DNA of 54,652 nt from assembly GCA_017429685.1 (NCBI GenBank), contig JAFROL010000016.1, positions 1-54,652 of the forward strand, read 5' to 3'. The translations under genes and the position numbers were made by a program. The notes beneath the pieces are model-generated. The model saw only the letters and a list, made by a program, of their open reading frames with translations, had not been told where the DNA came from and ran no database searches. Position 1 is the stretch's first letter, and every line of letters begins with the position of its first letter. This document shows, piece after piece, positions 34,448 through 43,949 of this stretch. Source of the stretch: Bacteroidales bacterium (GTDB lineage Bacteria > Bacteroidota > Bacteroidia > Bacteroidales > P3).

Positions 34448-35428
34448 ATGGCAATGACCACAAAAAATCGTTTCGCCTCCCCACGCCGGCGCCACCTGCG
34501 CAACGCCGCCCTGGGCCATCCCACCACCGTGAGCGGATTCATAGTCCTGATAGCAGCATTTTTGACGATGTGGATAGTGATATTGCGCTGTTTCGGCGAG
34601 GACAACCCCTACCATTGGGTACTAAAACACTTGGAAACAGGCGACTATGCCATCGGCCAAATCGAAGCCTACAGGCAGCACAACGACGGCAAACTGCCCG
34701 AAGGCCTTGACGCAGTCGGCTTCAAAAATGGTGGAATTGAAAACCAATACTACATCCAGCTGCCCGGCGAAGGCTTCTCTTATGACCTGGAATACATCAA
34801 GTTGGACGACACCTCGTACGTTCTTGCCTTCGACGGCCACATCTGGGGCCGCGGACAGTACGTTTCGACCGTCGGCCACTGGAACGCATTTTCAACAGAA
34901 TACAACTCATTAACAAATGATTACACCATCGACAACTCCGAAGGCGAAGGCGCCGCGAAGGTGTACCTGAAGGAGTTCGAATTCAGCGGATGGTACGACG
35001 GACTTGCGGCTCAGATCAGCGCCCTTATCGCCGACCGCAAAGGGCGACACGAGCAATACATCCTGCACATCATCGAGCACGACAGCGCCGAGCGCATAGC
35101 CTACGCGCGAGCCCAGACGGGCAGCACCGACAGCATCTGCAGCTCCTACTTCAACTGCCTGCTGCAGACTTTCGACCCAACACAACAGCCTGAATACGAC
35201 TATTTTCGCGACTTCCGCGGCTACTTGATGCTCGACGGCAGGGTCTGCTTCATTGTCGACAATTCCACCTTCCACCAAAGTTCCATTGTGCGCCGCACCC
35301 GCAAAGGCCGCCTGTTCGAGGTCAACACCGATCGTCAAGGTAGCACGAGCAAACGCTGCTGGTTTCTCGACATCGACCACAGCTACGAAGGGTCGATGAT
35401 GCTGAAAGGTACCTGGCCGGCCAAGTAG
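34448..35428 (+). CDS. Single-pass membrane protein of unknown function
   Basis: From ATG 34448 (a second ATG lies two codons on) the chain has a basic N-terminus (RFASPRRRHLRNAALGH), one transmembrane helix (VSGFIVLIAAFLTMWIVILRCF, about 30-51) and a soluble domain of about 270 residues. That domain is rich in Asp, Tyr and aromatic strands (YYIQLPGEGFSYDLEYIKLDDTSYVLAFDG, EYDYFRDFRGYLMLDGRVCFIVDN). I do not recognise a family. The topology suggests a large periplasmic domain. It is flanked by ileS (divergent) and the TonB receptor (convergent), with no evident operon partner. Confidence 0.6.
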   Translation: MAMTTKNRFASPRRRHLRNAALGHPTTVSGFIVLIAAFLTMWIVILRCFGEDNPYHWVLKHLETGDYAIGQIEAYRQHNDGKLPEGLDAVGFKNGGIENQYYIQLPGEGFSYDLEYIKLDDTSYVLAFDGHIWGRGQYVSTVGHWNAFSTEYNSLTNDYTIDNSEGEGAAKVYLKEFEFSGWYDGLAAQISALIADRKGRHEQYILHIIEHDSAERIAYARAQTGSTDSICSSYFNCLLQTFDPTQQPEYDYFRDFRGYLMLDGRVCFIVDNSTFHQSSIVRRTRKGRLFEVNTDRQGSTSKRCWFLDIDHSYEGSMMLKGTWPAK

Positions 35429-35590
35429 CCACGCCCTCCTCATTTCCTTCAACCAGTCCCTACCCGCATCGCGCAGGCAAGTGCTCCGACTGCGTTCCCG
35501 AACCGGAACCCTGCAAATATTAGTTCGTCGCCCACCATCCGCCGTCCTTCGCCCGTTGGTTTTGCCACGTTCTCCCTGCCATTCGGGATA

Positions 35591-35709
35591 CACCTGGTAA
35601 GGCCCTTCCTACATTTTTCACATCTCAATCACATATCGTTTTTACACAAAAGATATAAGAACGATATAAGAACAATATAAGAACGATATAAGAACTGGCC
35701 TACCAGGTG
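35591..35709. repeat. 11-bp array inside an inverted repeat
   Basis: Four 11-mers at 35651-35694 (AGATATAAGAA, CGATATAAGAA, CAATATAAGAA, CGATATAAGAA) lie between CACCTGGTAAGGCC (35591-35604) and GGCCTACCAGGTG (35697-35709), an inverted repeat with one missing base. The rest of the gap 35429-35754 shows no gene. Confidence 0.75.
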
Positions 35710-35754
35710 GCTCGCGGAAGGTTGGCAAGGCGCCGATAGAGGAATGTCTTAAAA

Positions 35755-38076
35755 TCAGATATTCAGCTTTAAACCAACGAAGAACGTACGCGGACGCGAG
35801 GGACCGTAGATGTACGACGAATCGCGCTCGTCGCCGCTGTCGAAGTCGCGCTGGAAGCTGTTGAAGAGGTTCTGGACGCCGGCGCTGACGTCGAGCGTGG
35901 TGCGATGACCGATGGGGATGCTGTAGGCGGCCTTGAGGGTGAGGTCGAAAAATGTCGGAGTGATAACCTGCTCGACCTCAGCGTGGTGGGCGTGTTTGGC
36001 ACCTTCATCTTCTTCCTCAGCCACAGCGTGATAGACAAGCATCGGGCCTGTGAGGACACCCGTGGCGATGAGGCTGAGGCGTTCGATGGGGCTGTACTGC
36101 GCCGTGAGGTAGCCGTACAGGTTGGGGATGCGCTCCATCCGCCGCTCATATTTGCCTTCGCTCCACTCCTGCCCCTCGCCAAGGTAGCGGCTGCTCTGCA
36201 GGGTGCCGCCCAGCTGGAACCGCACTCGCGGCGAGGGAGTTAGCCGCAGTTCGACGTTGATGCCCTTGACCTCGGCACCGTCGGCATTGCGGCGCTCGTA
36301 GAGACGGTAGCCGCTGGCGGTATCGCTGAAAACCAGCTCATTGATAAAAGCATCGTCGATGCGCGTGAAGAAGCCTTCGACCATCAGGTCGCCCTCCATC
36401 TGGCCCAGATGGAAGCAGAAATCGGCCGAAGCCGTGACGCTGTGCGAATATTCGGGACGCAGGTCGGAAGCGTTGACGAGCCGATAGAGTTCGCCTGCGA
36501 CGGCACCGACGTGGAGGTCCTCGTCGTAGATCTGCGGAGCGCGGAAGCCTGACGAATAGCCAGTGCGCAGAACTATGTGATCGTTAGGCGAATAGCGGAC
36601 GTTGAGGCGTGGACTCACGACCGGCTTGTCGAGCATCGAATGGTGGTCGGCGCGCAGGCCGAGGAGAATGTTCCATTGTTTGTTTTTCCATTCGTTTTGC
36701 AGATAAGCACTTGCAATCGAAGCACTTTGGTCGACGGTATCGTTGGTGGCAAGGGTGCGGTCCTGAAGGCGGTCGTAGGTGTGCTCGACGCCGGCGGTAA
36801 GCTCGGAGGGCATAAAGAGCAGACGGTCGAAGTGATGGCTGTACATAACGCCCTCGTTGATGGTGAGGTCGGTGGTGAATCCATAGGCATTGCCCACGGG
36901 GTCACCCTCTTCGCGATGGCCGTAATAGCTCTGGCGGTCAATATATTGCGTCGATGCAAAAACCGCAGCGTGGCTGTTGCCGTCGGGCGCGAACCAGTCC
37001 CATTTCAGCTGGGCGCTGTGGATGTCGTGCTCGCCGCCCTCGCTGATGTGGGCCTGTGGCGAAGGCAGGTCGAAGAGGTCACCGCCACGACGGAAATCAT
37101 TGATATTGTGATATTCGAGGTTGAATTTGGAATGGTCGCTGGTGCGCAAGTAGCTGCGAAATCCCACCATCCGGGCATTCAATAGTCCCAGCTCGGAATA
37201 GCCGTCGCCGTTGGCGTCGTAGGGGTTGCGCTGGCGGTTGTGGCCAAAAATGTAGATACCAGCCTTGTTATTATCGCTTACAACACTGGCGTTAAACGAG
37301 TTACTCCAATCGACACTACTGCCGCCGACAAGGCTTGTTGTGTTCGAAACCGAGGCGCTGTTGCGGACGGGCTCCTTGGTGATGACGTTGATGACGCCGG
37401 CGATGGCGTTGCTGCCATAGAGCGCCGAGCCGCCACCGCGCATCACCTCGACCTGGTCGATCATTGCCGAGGGCAGCTGCTCGAGCAGGTAAAGGCTGGC
37501 GAGGGCGCTGTTGACGGGCCGGCTGTCGATGAGCACCTGCGAATAGGCACCGCCAAGGCCGTTGAGGCGGACGTCGAAGGCACCGCAGTTCTGGCAGGTG
37601 TTTTCGACGCAGACACCAGTCTGATATTTAAGTCCTTCGCCAAGATTGACGGCACTTGTGGCCTCGAGCTGGCGACGGTCGATAACACCCACAATCGACG
37701 GTGTTTCCATTCGGCTAACGGCGTGCTGGGTGGCGGTGACGACAACCTGATTGAGGGCCACGACGTCGGGCTGGAGCGCAAACTCCAGCTCGACAGTTTG
37801 TTGGGCAGTCATAGTGACGCGGTGCGATGCCTGGCGAAAACCGACCAGTCGCACGACGACGTCGTAAGTGCCTTCGGGACAGTTAGCTATGTGGAAATGG
37901 CCCGTGGCATCGGTTACAGCACCGATGGTGGTGCCTTCTATCTGTACGTTGGCGTAGGCTATATGCTCGCCTGTTTTTGAATTGATTACGTGGCCAAGGA
38001 TATTGGCGTCGGTTCCCCGCTGCGCAAAAAGCAATACAGGGAACAATAAAAATATATAAAGGATTGATTTTTTCAT
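35755..38076 (-). CDS. TonB-dependent receptor, metal or heme type
   Basis: The start at 38076 gives the signal MKKSILYIFLLFPVLLFAQ. A carboxypeptidase-like regulatory domain (NILGHVINSKTGEHIAYANVQ) precedes the plug (GVCVENTCQNCGAFDVRLNG, VLIDSRPVN, LPSAMIDQVEVMRGGGSALYG) and a 22-strand barrel ending in FFVGLKLNI. The plug holds a CxxC pair, and a His-rich loop (AKHAHHAEVEQV) lies near the C-terminus. Both point to metal or heme binding. The His/Cys-rich gene at 38163 lies 86 bases upstream on the same strand. Likely role: outer-membrane uptake driven by TonB. The substrate (copper, zinc or heme) is inference. Confidence 0.88.
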   Translation of the reverse strand: MKKSILYIFLLFPVLLFAQRGTDANILGHVINSKTGEHIAYANVQIEGTTIGAVTDATGHFHIANCPEGTYDVVVRLVGFRQASHRVTMTAQQTVELEFALQPDVVALNQVVVTATQHAVSRMETPSIVGVIDRRQLEATSAVNLGEGLKYQTGVCVENTCQNCGAFDVRLNGLGGAYSQVLIDSRPVNSALASLYLLEQLPSAMIDQVEVMRGGGSALYGSNAIAGVINVITKEPVRNSASVSNTTSLVGGSSVDWSNSFNASVVSDNNKAGIYIFGHNRQRNPYDANGDGYSELGLLNARMVGFRSYLRTSDHSKFNLEYHNINDFRRGGDLFDLPSPQAHISEGGEHDIHSAQLKWDWFAPDGNSHAAVFASTQYIDRQSYYGHREEGDPVGNAYGFTTDLTINEGVMYSHHFDRLLFMPSELTAGVEHTYDRLQDRTLATNDTVDQSASIASAYLQNEWKNKQWNILLGLRADHHSMLDKPVVSPRLNVRYSPNDHIVLRTGYSSGFRAPQIYDEDLHVGAVAGELYRLVNASDLRPEYSHSVTASADFCFHLGQMEGDLMVEGFFTRIDDAFINELVFSDTASGYRLYERRNADGAEVKGINVELRLTPSPRVRFQLGGTLQSSRYLGEGQEWSEGKYERRMERIPNLYGYLTAQYSPIERLSLIATGVLTGPMLVYHAVAEEEDEGAKHAHHAEVEQVITPTFFDLTLKAAYSIPIGHRTTLDVSAGVQNLFNSFQRDFDSGDERDSSYIYGPSRPRTFFVGLKLNI

Positions 38077-38162
38077 TGTTTTGCAGTTTGGTTTATACAT
38101 ATAACACACACAATGCCAATAGTTTGACATTGCATTATAATTAATTTGGAACGATAATAAAC

Positions 38163-38504
38163 CTACTGCAACGGTGGAGCTCGCGAACCCGTGCTTAAAG
38201 ATAAAGTCGACACATAATCATCTGACAATGAATTGTCGACTGCAGCAATGACGCTGCTTTGAAAGGTTAGCGCGATGGGCTCGGAGCTATAGTAGGACGA
38301 CGTAGTCAGCTGGCAATAGACGCAGTTGTGCGCCAAAGCGACGGCCTCGTCCATATGGGCGCGATGATGGATATGATGCGCGCACTCTGCGCAATCATTC
38401 ACCGTCGCGTGCGACTCGCTATGCGTGTGGAACGTCAACGCCACCAGCAGCGGCATATAGGCCGCTATGAGAATGTATGGTGCTATGTGGCGCAGGGTTT
38501 TCAT
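38163..38504 (-). CDS. Small His/Cys-rich membrane-anchored protein (DUF2946-like)
   Basis: 113 residues. A hydrophobic N-terminus (IAPYILIAAYMPLLVALTFHTHSE) is followed by CAECAHHIHHRAHMDEAVALAHNCVYCQL, which holds two CxxC pairs and seven His residues within about 30 positions. This arrangement fits small metal-handling envelope proteins of the DUF2946 kind found next to TonB receptors. It is probably cotranscribed with the receptor at 35755 and could hand over or sense a metal. The protein is too short and variable for firm classification. Confidence 0.6.
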   Translation of the reverse strand: MKTLRHIAPYILIAAYMPLLVALTFHTHSESHATVNDCAECAHHIHHRAHMDEAVALAHNCVYCQLTTSSYYSSEPIALTFQSSVIAAVDNSLSDDYVSTLSLSTGSRAPPLQ

Positions 38505-38561
38505 ATTGGGAAAAAGAGATATGAAATCGGAGAAGTGAGAACGTGTTTTTATTCTTCGTTT

Positions 38562-39614
38562 TTAAAAGGTGAAGTCGACTTTTTGGACGCCGTTGCCGTA
38601 GATGGTCTTGAAATCGTCGCGCATCGAAACGACATAATAGCCAGCCTGGTGCCAGCGTTCAGCCAGCTGGAGGGCTTTCTCGCGGTTGGCGTGGTCGCGG
38701 GCTTCGTCGTCGGCTATGAGCATTATCGCCATCGAGCGGAGAGTGTTGCTGAGGCAGTAGTTGTGCATTGCCGCATCGCCGCCGCTGTTGCCGAACGACA
38801 GGACGGGCACCTTGCCGATTTCCTGATTGATCTGCAGCACTTTGTTGGTCTTCAAGTTTTTGATAACCAGCTCGTCGGTACGGACAATCTCTTCCTCGCG
38901 ACCCATAGTGTAGTTGACGCCTTCCTCGGTACCCTGGCTGCTGGAGCGGAGCTTGACGTCCATACCGATGACGCGGTTGGGTTCGATGCCAAGGGGTTCG
39001 ACCAGCGCGCGACAGATGAAGCGGTCGGAGCCCGAAACGACGTAGTAGGTGAAACCATTATCCTCAAGATACTCAAACACCTCGAGCATAGGCTGATAGA
39101 AGCTCTGTCCGTATGTCATACCGGTGAAGCCGTTGGCGGGCTTGGCGGCATAGGCCTTGACGTAGGCGTCGAATTCGGCGATGGTCATTCCGGCGTAGGC
39201 TTTGGCGGCCGCGCGGGCGTGGATCATATCGAAATGGTCAGGCAGAGGAGTGCCGTTGCGGACAAAATCGCGTATCTGCTGAGCGGCGAGGCGGACGCTG
39301 TCGGGGGCGTGGTTGCCGTAGGCGGTATCTTCCAAAACACGGTATTCCAGTAGGTTATATTCAAAATAAGTGGGATATAGTTCTCCGACGAAAGTGCCGT
39401 CCATATCGAAGGTAGCGATGCGGTCCTTCGGCGGGATATAGTTGGGCGACTGGGGATTGGTGACGTCCTCGACATATTCCTGCAAAGCAGTAAGGGCTTC
39501 GCAGTTGTTCCACGAGGCAAAATACTGTTTCTGAGGTTTCAACGGTTCCTCTTTGCCGCATCCGACAAGGATGACGACAACCGATAACAGGACAAGGAAT
39601 ATTCTTTTCTTCAT
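38562..39614 (-). CDS. HAD-family phosphatase lipoprotein
   Basis: A 350-residue protein with a lipoprotein signal (IFLVLLSVVVILVGC; Cys at 19). HAD motif I is FDMDGT (69-74), followed by motif II YYVVSGSDRF, a lysine region (LVIKNLKTNKVLQI) and motif IV SFGNSGGDAAMH. It has the phosphoserine-phosphatase-like C1 cap. It probably dephosphorylates small molecules in the periplasm. The gene may be cotranscribed with the His/Cys-rich gene downstream (57-base gap). Substrate unknown. Confidence 0.85.
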   Translation of the reverse strand: MKKRIFLVLLSVVVILVGCGKEEPLKPQKQYFASWNNCEALTALQEYVEDVTNPQSPNYIPPKDRIATFDMDGTFVGELYPTYFEYNLLEYRVLEDTAYGNHAPDSVRLAAQQIRDFVRNGTPLPDHFDMIHARAAAKAYAGMTIAEFDAYVKAYAAKPANGFTGMTYGQSFYQPMLEVFEYLEDNGFTYYVVSGSDRFICRALVEPLGIEPNRVIGMDVKLRSSSQGTEEGVNYTMGREEEIVRTDELVIKNLKTNKVLQINQEIGKVPVLSFGNSGGDAAMHNYCLSNTLRSMAIMLIADDEARDHANREKALQLAERWHQAGYYVVSMRDDFKTIYGNGVQKVDFTF

Positions 39615-39689
39615 TATTCGATTCGTTTTTTTATTTCAACCACCAAATAACGCCCGTCTTGTTTGTTTATTGTTAAGGGGACTTGAAAA

Positions 39690-39727
39690 GTTTAGGGCTA
39701 AGGAGACTTTTGTCCTTAGCCCTAAAC
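39690..39727. terminator. Bidirectional-type hairpin after the TonB-like barrel gene
   Basis: A perfect 15-bp stem, GTTTAGGGCTAAGGA (39690-39704) with 39713-39727. It has an A-rich flank on the right and CTTTTC on the other strand. It most likely terminates the minus-strand gene at 39750. Confidence 0.8.
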
Positions 39728-39749
39728 AAATCTTAAAATTCAGAAAGGC

Positions 39750-42191
39750 TTACTGTCCCATTCCCATCGGCGACTCGGAGGCTCCTTGGCGGGCTTTGCT
39801 TTCCAGCTCCATCTTGCCGAAGCGCCAGGTGAGACCCAGGCTGACGAAGCGCGAGTCGAAACGCTGTTTGCCGGTGGTCTGGTACTGCGGCGCGGTGGTA
39901 TTTTCGCCCCACTGGGCCATACCGAAGATGTCGTTGATATTCAGATAGACCGACATACGGCGGTCGAAGAAGTCGCTGCTGACACCGAAGTCGAAGCCGC
40001 GGTTGGCCACCGTCTCGCTGTAGAGGGCTATGCTCGGCGAGCGATAGTGGGCGTTGGCAAAGACCTCGAGTTTGTTCCACAGCTTGGCCCAAAGGTTGAG
40101 GCGGGCGCTGAAGCTCACCTTGCTGTCGCTGAAGCCGTTGTAGTCGTAGCCGTAGTTCCACACCGAGGCGTTGAAGCGGATATTGAAGAAGCCCGTCGGG
40201 CGGTAGGTGGCGCTGAGTTCAAGACCCTCGGTGTGCGAGGAGCCAATGTTGACGGGATAGGAGTAGTTGACCAAGTAGGGACCCAGGACGGGGTCGACCG
40301 TAGCGGCCGTCATCATTCCCCGCTCGTCGGTATTGGCACGGAAATAGGCCTTTGCTCCGATGTTGCCGAACTTCATAATGTACTTGTTGAAGTTGGCCTC
40401 GAGGTTGTGCGAGAACGAATTCCGCAGGTTGGGGTTGCCAGTGACGAAGCTGTAGTCATCGTAGTTGCGGAACAGCGTGTAGTCGGCCCAGTCCTGACTG
40501 TAACTGAAGCGGCGTGTATAGCTGAGGCTGTAGCTCTCGAAAGTCTTTGTCTGGTAGCTGAGGTGGATGCTGGGCACTAAGCCGGGGAACGACTCTTCGG
40601 CATCCATCTTGTCGCTAACCGAGTGATGTTCCATTGTGGCATTGCCAAAGGCATCCTCGAAGCGCAATCCCAGCTTGGTGGTGAAGCCGCCCCAGCGTTT
40701 CTGGACGGTGGCATAGATGGCAGGAGTAAAAATATTGGCCTGTACCACCGATGAGCGATAGGCCATATTGCTCCAATCGCCCGAAGGCAGCAGGCTGTCG
40801 AGGGTCTCGTTCTCATAATAACGTCCATATCCCAATTCGCCGCCAGTTTCGAGTTCGAAACCACTCTTGAAAGGATGCGTGTAGTTGACGCTCAGTTGGC
40901 CGGAGACGTTGTAGGTCGAAGCCTCCAAGTGGCGCTGGAAGTCGGCGATCGAAGCGGAACGGTAGTAGCGCCAGTCGTCGCTGTAGCCGCTGTTGGAGTA
41001 GTAACTGCCGTTGATGCTGACGCTCACCTTGCGCCCTGTGGTGTCGAAGCGGTGCTCGTACCAGGCACCACCGTATGCGCCGTGGCTGAAGCCGTTGTTG
41101 AGGGTGGTGTCGACATAGCCGAGGTCGACGCGCGTGGGGCTGTACTCATAGTACTGATAGTCATTATAGAACGAGTTGCGATCCCAATAAGGATAGGCGC
41201 CGGCCCAGGCCATCAGGTTGGTCATACTGTCGATGCGCCAGTTGACGTTGAGGCCTGCATAGCCGCCCCAGTAGGGCATACGGTTCTTGTTGTCAAAACT
41301 TTGGAAGCGGCTGGTGTCGCCGTTGTCGTCGAGCAGCGTGCTGGTGCCGTCGCTATAAGACTTGTGCATACCGTAGTTGCCGCTAAGGTAGAGGTTCAGG
41401 TCCACCTTCTCGTTGGCCCACACATAGCTGACCCAAGGGGATACGGCAGGCGTCGTGGTGCCGCGCACACCGATGCAAAGCAGCTCGTTGCGCTTGATTT
41501 TCTGGTTGGTAATGATGTTGATGACGCCGCCGCTGGTCGAGTAGCGCGCCGAGGGGTTGGTGATAACCTCGATGCGGTCGATGGCGTTGGCGGGCAACTG
41601 CTTGATGTACTGCTTCAAGGCTTCGGCATTCATATTGCTCGGGCGGTCGTTGATCCATATTTCCACGCTGCTGACGCCACGCAGGGTGATGTTGCCCTCG
41701 GCGTCGACCTCAACGCCCGGCGCGTTCTGCAGGGCATCGCTGGCGGTGCCGTTCTGGATAGAAGGGTCCTCGGTGGTGTTGTACATATTCTTCTCGCCGT
41801 CAACGGCATAGAGCGGTTTCTTGGCGGTGACGGTGACAGCGTCGAGCACCGTCGAGGCGCGTTTCAGGCTGAGCTTGCCAAGGTCGAGCGGCGACGCGGA
41901 GCCAGCCACCTGCACCGTCTGCCAGAAGGGCTCGAAGCCGACATACGAGATGCGCATCAGGTAGTCGCCCTTGGCAACCTGCTTGAAGACAAACTTGCCC
42001 TTGTCGTCGGTGGTGGCGCCGTAGGCGAACGACGAGTCCTGCGCCTTGAGCAGCACGCAGTTGCAATAGAGCACCGGTTTGCCGTCGGCGCCGTCGGCCA
42101 CAGTACCCTTTATCTGGGTTTGGGCACTCGACACAAGGCTGCCGACAAGATAAACGACTATTGCTATGATTTTTATTAACTTACCGTTCAT
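39750..42191 (-). CDS. TonB-dependent outer membrane barrel protein
   Basis: An 813-residue protein. The signal (LIKIIAIVVYLVGSLVSSAQ) is followed by a carboxypeptidase-like domain (QIKGTVADGADGKPVLYCNCV), a plug (NTTEDPSIQNGTASDALQNAPGVEV, ITLRGVSSVEIWINDRPSN, IDRIEVITNPSARYSTSGGVINIITN) and an OMP_b-brl_3-type barrel. This class, with the '…NPSARY' plug motif, is common in Bacteroidetes and often sits beside regulators or peptidases. The substrate is not known. It ends in a Met-rich tail (ESPMGMGQ). It follows the GntR gene by 78 bases and may be part of that regulon. Confidence 0.85.
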   Translation of the reverse strand: MNGKLIKIIAIVVYLVGSLVSSAQTQIKGTVADGADGKPVLYCNCVLLKAQDSSFAYGATTDDKGKFVFKQVAKGDYLMRISYVGFEPFWQTVQVAGSASPLDLGKLSLKRASTVLDAVTVTAKKPLYAVDGEKNMYNTTEDPSIQNGTASDALQNAPGVEVDAEGNITLRGVSSVEIWINDRPSNMNAEALKQYIKQLPANAIDRIEVITNPSARYSTSGGVINIITNQKIKRNELLCIGVRGTTTPAVSPWVSYVWANEKVDLNLYLSGNYGMHKSYSDGTSTLLDDNGDTSRFQSFDNKNRMPYWGGYAGLNVNWRIDSMTNLMAWAGAYPYWDRNSFYNDYQYYEYSPTRVDLGYVDTTLNNGFSHGAYGGAWYEHRFDTTGRKVSVSINGSYYSNSGYSDDWRYYRSASIADFQRHLEASTYNVSGQLSVNYTHPFKSGFELETGGELGYGRYYENETLDSLLPSGDWSNMAYRSSVVQANIFTPAIYATVQKRWGGFTTKLGLRFEDAFGNATMEHHSVSDKMDAEESFPGLVPSIHLSYQTKTFESYSLSYTRRFSYSQDWADYTLFRNYDDYSFVTGNPNLRNSFSHNLEANFNKYIMKFGNIGAKAYFRANTDERGMMTAATVDPVLGPYLVNYSYPVNIGSSHTEGLELSATYRPTGFFNIRFNASVWNYGYDYNGFSDSKVSFSARLNLWAKLWNKLEVFANAHYRSPSIALYSETVANRGFDFGVSSDFFDRRMSVYLNINDIFGMAQWGENTTAPQYQTTGKQRFDSRFVSLGLTWRFGKMELESKARQGASESPMGMGQ

Positions 42192-42269
42192 TTTACATAA
42201 AATTTTATCTGTTCTTTTCTATTAGACGTTTCAGAGATGCGAAATCTTACAGGTGTCTTGCAATTTTTT

Positions 42270-42614
42270 TCACACATATTGCTTCAAGTCGTCGAGCGTC
42301 ATTCCCAGCACGCTGAGTCTCTGCACGAAAGCAGGCAGCTCCTCGTCGAGGAATTCTTTGCGCTGCAGTTGCAGGATACGCTCTTTTGCATCGGGAGCGA
42401 CGAAATAGCCCACGCCGCGACGGTTGTAGATGATTTCGGCCTGCTGCAGATGGTCGAACGAGCGCATCACCGTGTTGGGGTTCACGCCCAGCTGGATAGC
42501 GACATCGCGCACACTCGGTATGCGGTCGTCGCCCTTCCACTGGCCGCCCACAATACGCTCGCACAGAGTATCGGCAATCTGCTGATATATCGGTTTTTGC
42601 TTTTTAAAGTCCAT
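42270..42614 (-). CDS. GntR-family repressor, YtrA type
   Basis: A 114-residue regulator starting MDFKKQKPIYQQIADTLC. The winged helix has RIPSVRDVAIQLGVNPNTVMRSFDHLQQAEIIYNRRGVGYFV, followed by a short C-terminal dimerisation helix only, which defines the YtrA subfamily. Such proteins repress an adjacent ABC transporter operon until an antibiotic or envelope stress signal arrives. Here the transporter is 1.4-2.2 kb upstream in the same direction and a palindromic site lies at its promoter (44845-44864). The longer upstream frame overlaps ybjQ and is rejected. Confidence 0.9.
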   Translation of the reverse strand: MDFKKQKPIYQQIADTLCERIVGGQWKGDDRIPSVRDVAIQLGVNPNTVMRSFDHLQQAEIIYNRRGVGYFVAPDAKERILQLQRKEFLDEELPAFVQRLSVLGMTLDDLKQYV

Positions 42615-42627
42615 AGTTTCGCTTGTT

Positions 42628-42939
42628 TTATTTGTATCTAATTGCGGTTCCGTACACCAGCACTTCGGCAGCCTGAGCCATAACGGACGAAGTAGTGTAA
42701 CGGATGCCAATAACTGCATCTGCACCCATAGCCTGCGCCTGCGCCACCATTCGGTCGGTGGCTTTCTTGCGCGCCTTTTCCATCATATCGGTATAGGCCC
42801 TCAATTCGCCACCGACGATGCCTTTAAGACCTTGTCCAAGGTCGCTGAACATATTTTTCGACTGAATGGTGCTGCCAGTAACGACACCAAGCAGCTGATA
42901 CGATATGCCTTGAATATTTTCTACTGTATATAATTCCAT
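42628..42939 (-). CDS. YbjQ/UPF0145 family protein
   Basis: A 103-residue protein with the heavy-metal-binding-like YbjQ domain: YTVENIQGISYQLLGVVTGSTIQSKN, MMEKARKKATDRMVAQAQAMGADAVIGIRY and AAEVLVYGTAI. Family members form pentamer-like barrels of unknown role. It is placed within an ABC transporter/GntR operon, 13 bases before the regulator, an association that suggests a role in stress response rather than metabolism. Confidence 0.9.
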   Translation of the reverse strand: MELYTVENIQGISYQLLGVVTGSTIQSKNMFSDLGQGLKGIVGGELRAYTDMMEKARKKATDRMVAQAQAMGADAVIGIRYTTSSVMAQAAEVLVYGTAIRYK

Positions 42940-42949
42940 AATAATTTAA

Positions 42950-43040
42950 AGTTTAAAGGGTTTAAAAGGTTATAAGGGGTTTAAAGGTTATAAGGGGTTT
43001 AAAGAGTATTGTCATTTCACAATTCACAATTCACAATTGA
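42950..43040. repeat. Tandem arrays between permease and ybjQ
   Basis: An 18-bp unit of the GGTTTAAAGGTTATAAGG type repeats about 2.5 times, followed by three CACAATT heptamers that end exactly at the stop codon of the permease gene (43041). There is no gene inside. Confidence 0.7.
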
Positions 43041-43841
43041 CTAATACTGCATTTTCTTAAGTCTGCGGAAGGCGATGAAGGAGAAGAGGAAGGTCACCAC
43101 AACATTGCCCAACAAGCGGCTCCAGAAGAGGAAACTCATCAAGGTCTCTTGCGACTTGACACCAAGCCATTCGACTATTTTGACAAGCCAATTCCAATCG
43201 TTAAGCCAGTTGATATTGTTCATTATGGGAACAATGATGATTATCAATGCAAATATAATGAGCATCAGCCAAAGGATGGTCTTGATGAACTTGTTTTTCT
43301 TGAAGATAGTGTTTGCCAGCATAAACAGCGAGGCCACCGAAAAGATCTCAAACGACAAAAGGACAAAATAGCTGAAACCTGATATGTGATAGTCGAGAGT
43401 GTTGATTTCCCACAACCAGTCGGGCACTTGCCACAGGAATTCTTTGTAAGGGCCGAAAGGCAGAAGAGTCAGTATCGTATCCACAGCCACCGAGCCGACA
43501 AATACCACCAACGGACAGACGACGAAGCAGTAAAGCACCATACTGGTGAATTTCTCGCACAGCGAGGCCGGCAGCATAGCAAAATAGTTGCCCTTGCCGA
43601 CGAGGTTGCTGCTGTTGTAAATCTTCATCGACGAAATGGCGGCAGTCAGGAAAACGGCCATACTGATAAAATTACGGCGATTGAACACCTCAACCACATC
43701 GTCATTTACAGCCAAACCCATAAGCCAGACAAAGGCCGGTATCATCATTATTATCAACATACTCATTCCAAACAGCGAGTATGTATTGTGAAAGTCGCGG
43801 ACGACGACTTTTCCGAATCTATTGAAATTGAATTTATTCAT
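43041..43841 (-). CDS. ABC transporter permease-type membrane protein
   Basis: A 266-residue protein with about six transmembrane helices (SLFGMSMLIIMMIPAFVWLMGLAV, FISMAVFLTAAISSMKIY, MVLYCFVVCPLVVFVGSVAV, YFVLLSFEIFSVASLFMLA, FIKTILWLMLIIFALIIIIVPI, LGNVVVTFLFSFIAF). It lies directly downstream of the ABC ATPase and is therefore its likely membrane partner. It has no clear sequence motif of its own. An antibiotic- or peptide-type export role is inferred from the YtrA regulator. Confidence 0.75.
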   Translation of the reverse strand: MNKFNFNRFGKVVVRDFHNTYSLFGMSMLIIMMIPAFVWLMGLAVNDDVVEVFNRRNFISMAVFLTAAISSMKIYNSSNLVGKGNYFAMLPASLCEKFTSMVLYCFVVCPLVVFVGSVAVDTILTLLPFGPYKEFLWQVPDWLWEINTLDYHISGFSYFVLLSFEIFSVASLFMLANTIFKKNKFIKTILWLMLIIFALIIIIVPIMNNINWLNDWNWLVKIVEWLGVKSQETLMSFLFWSRLLGNVVVTFLFSFIAFRRLKKMQY

Positions 43842-43860
43842 TGTCGTTTTATTTTTTGGA

Positions 43861-43933
43861 CCTTAACTTTAACGTTAACTTTGACCTCAGATACTAATGC
43901 GGCAGCCAGTTAAAGTTAGAGTCAAGGTTAAGG
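43861..43933. repeat. Palindromic hexamer element between ATPase and permease
   Basis: Two 25-bp arms (43861-43885 and 43909-43933, 20 of 25 complementary) are built from period-6 words (CTTAAC, TTTAAC, GTTAAC, TTTGAC). They surround a 23-bp centre ending GCGGCAGCCA, close to the core found in other elements. Confidence 0.75.
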
Positions 43934-43949
43934 TTATAGTTTTATTATT

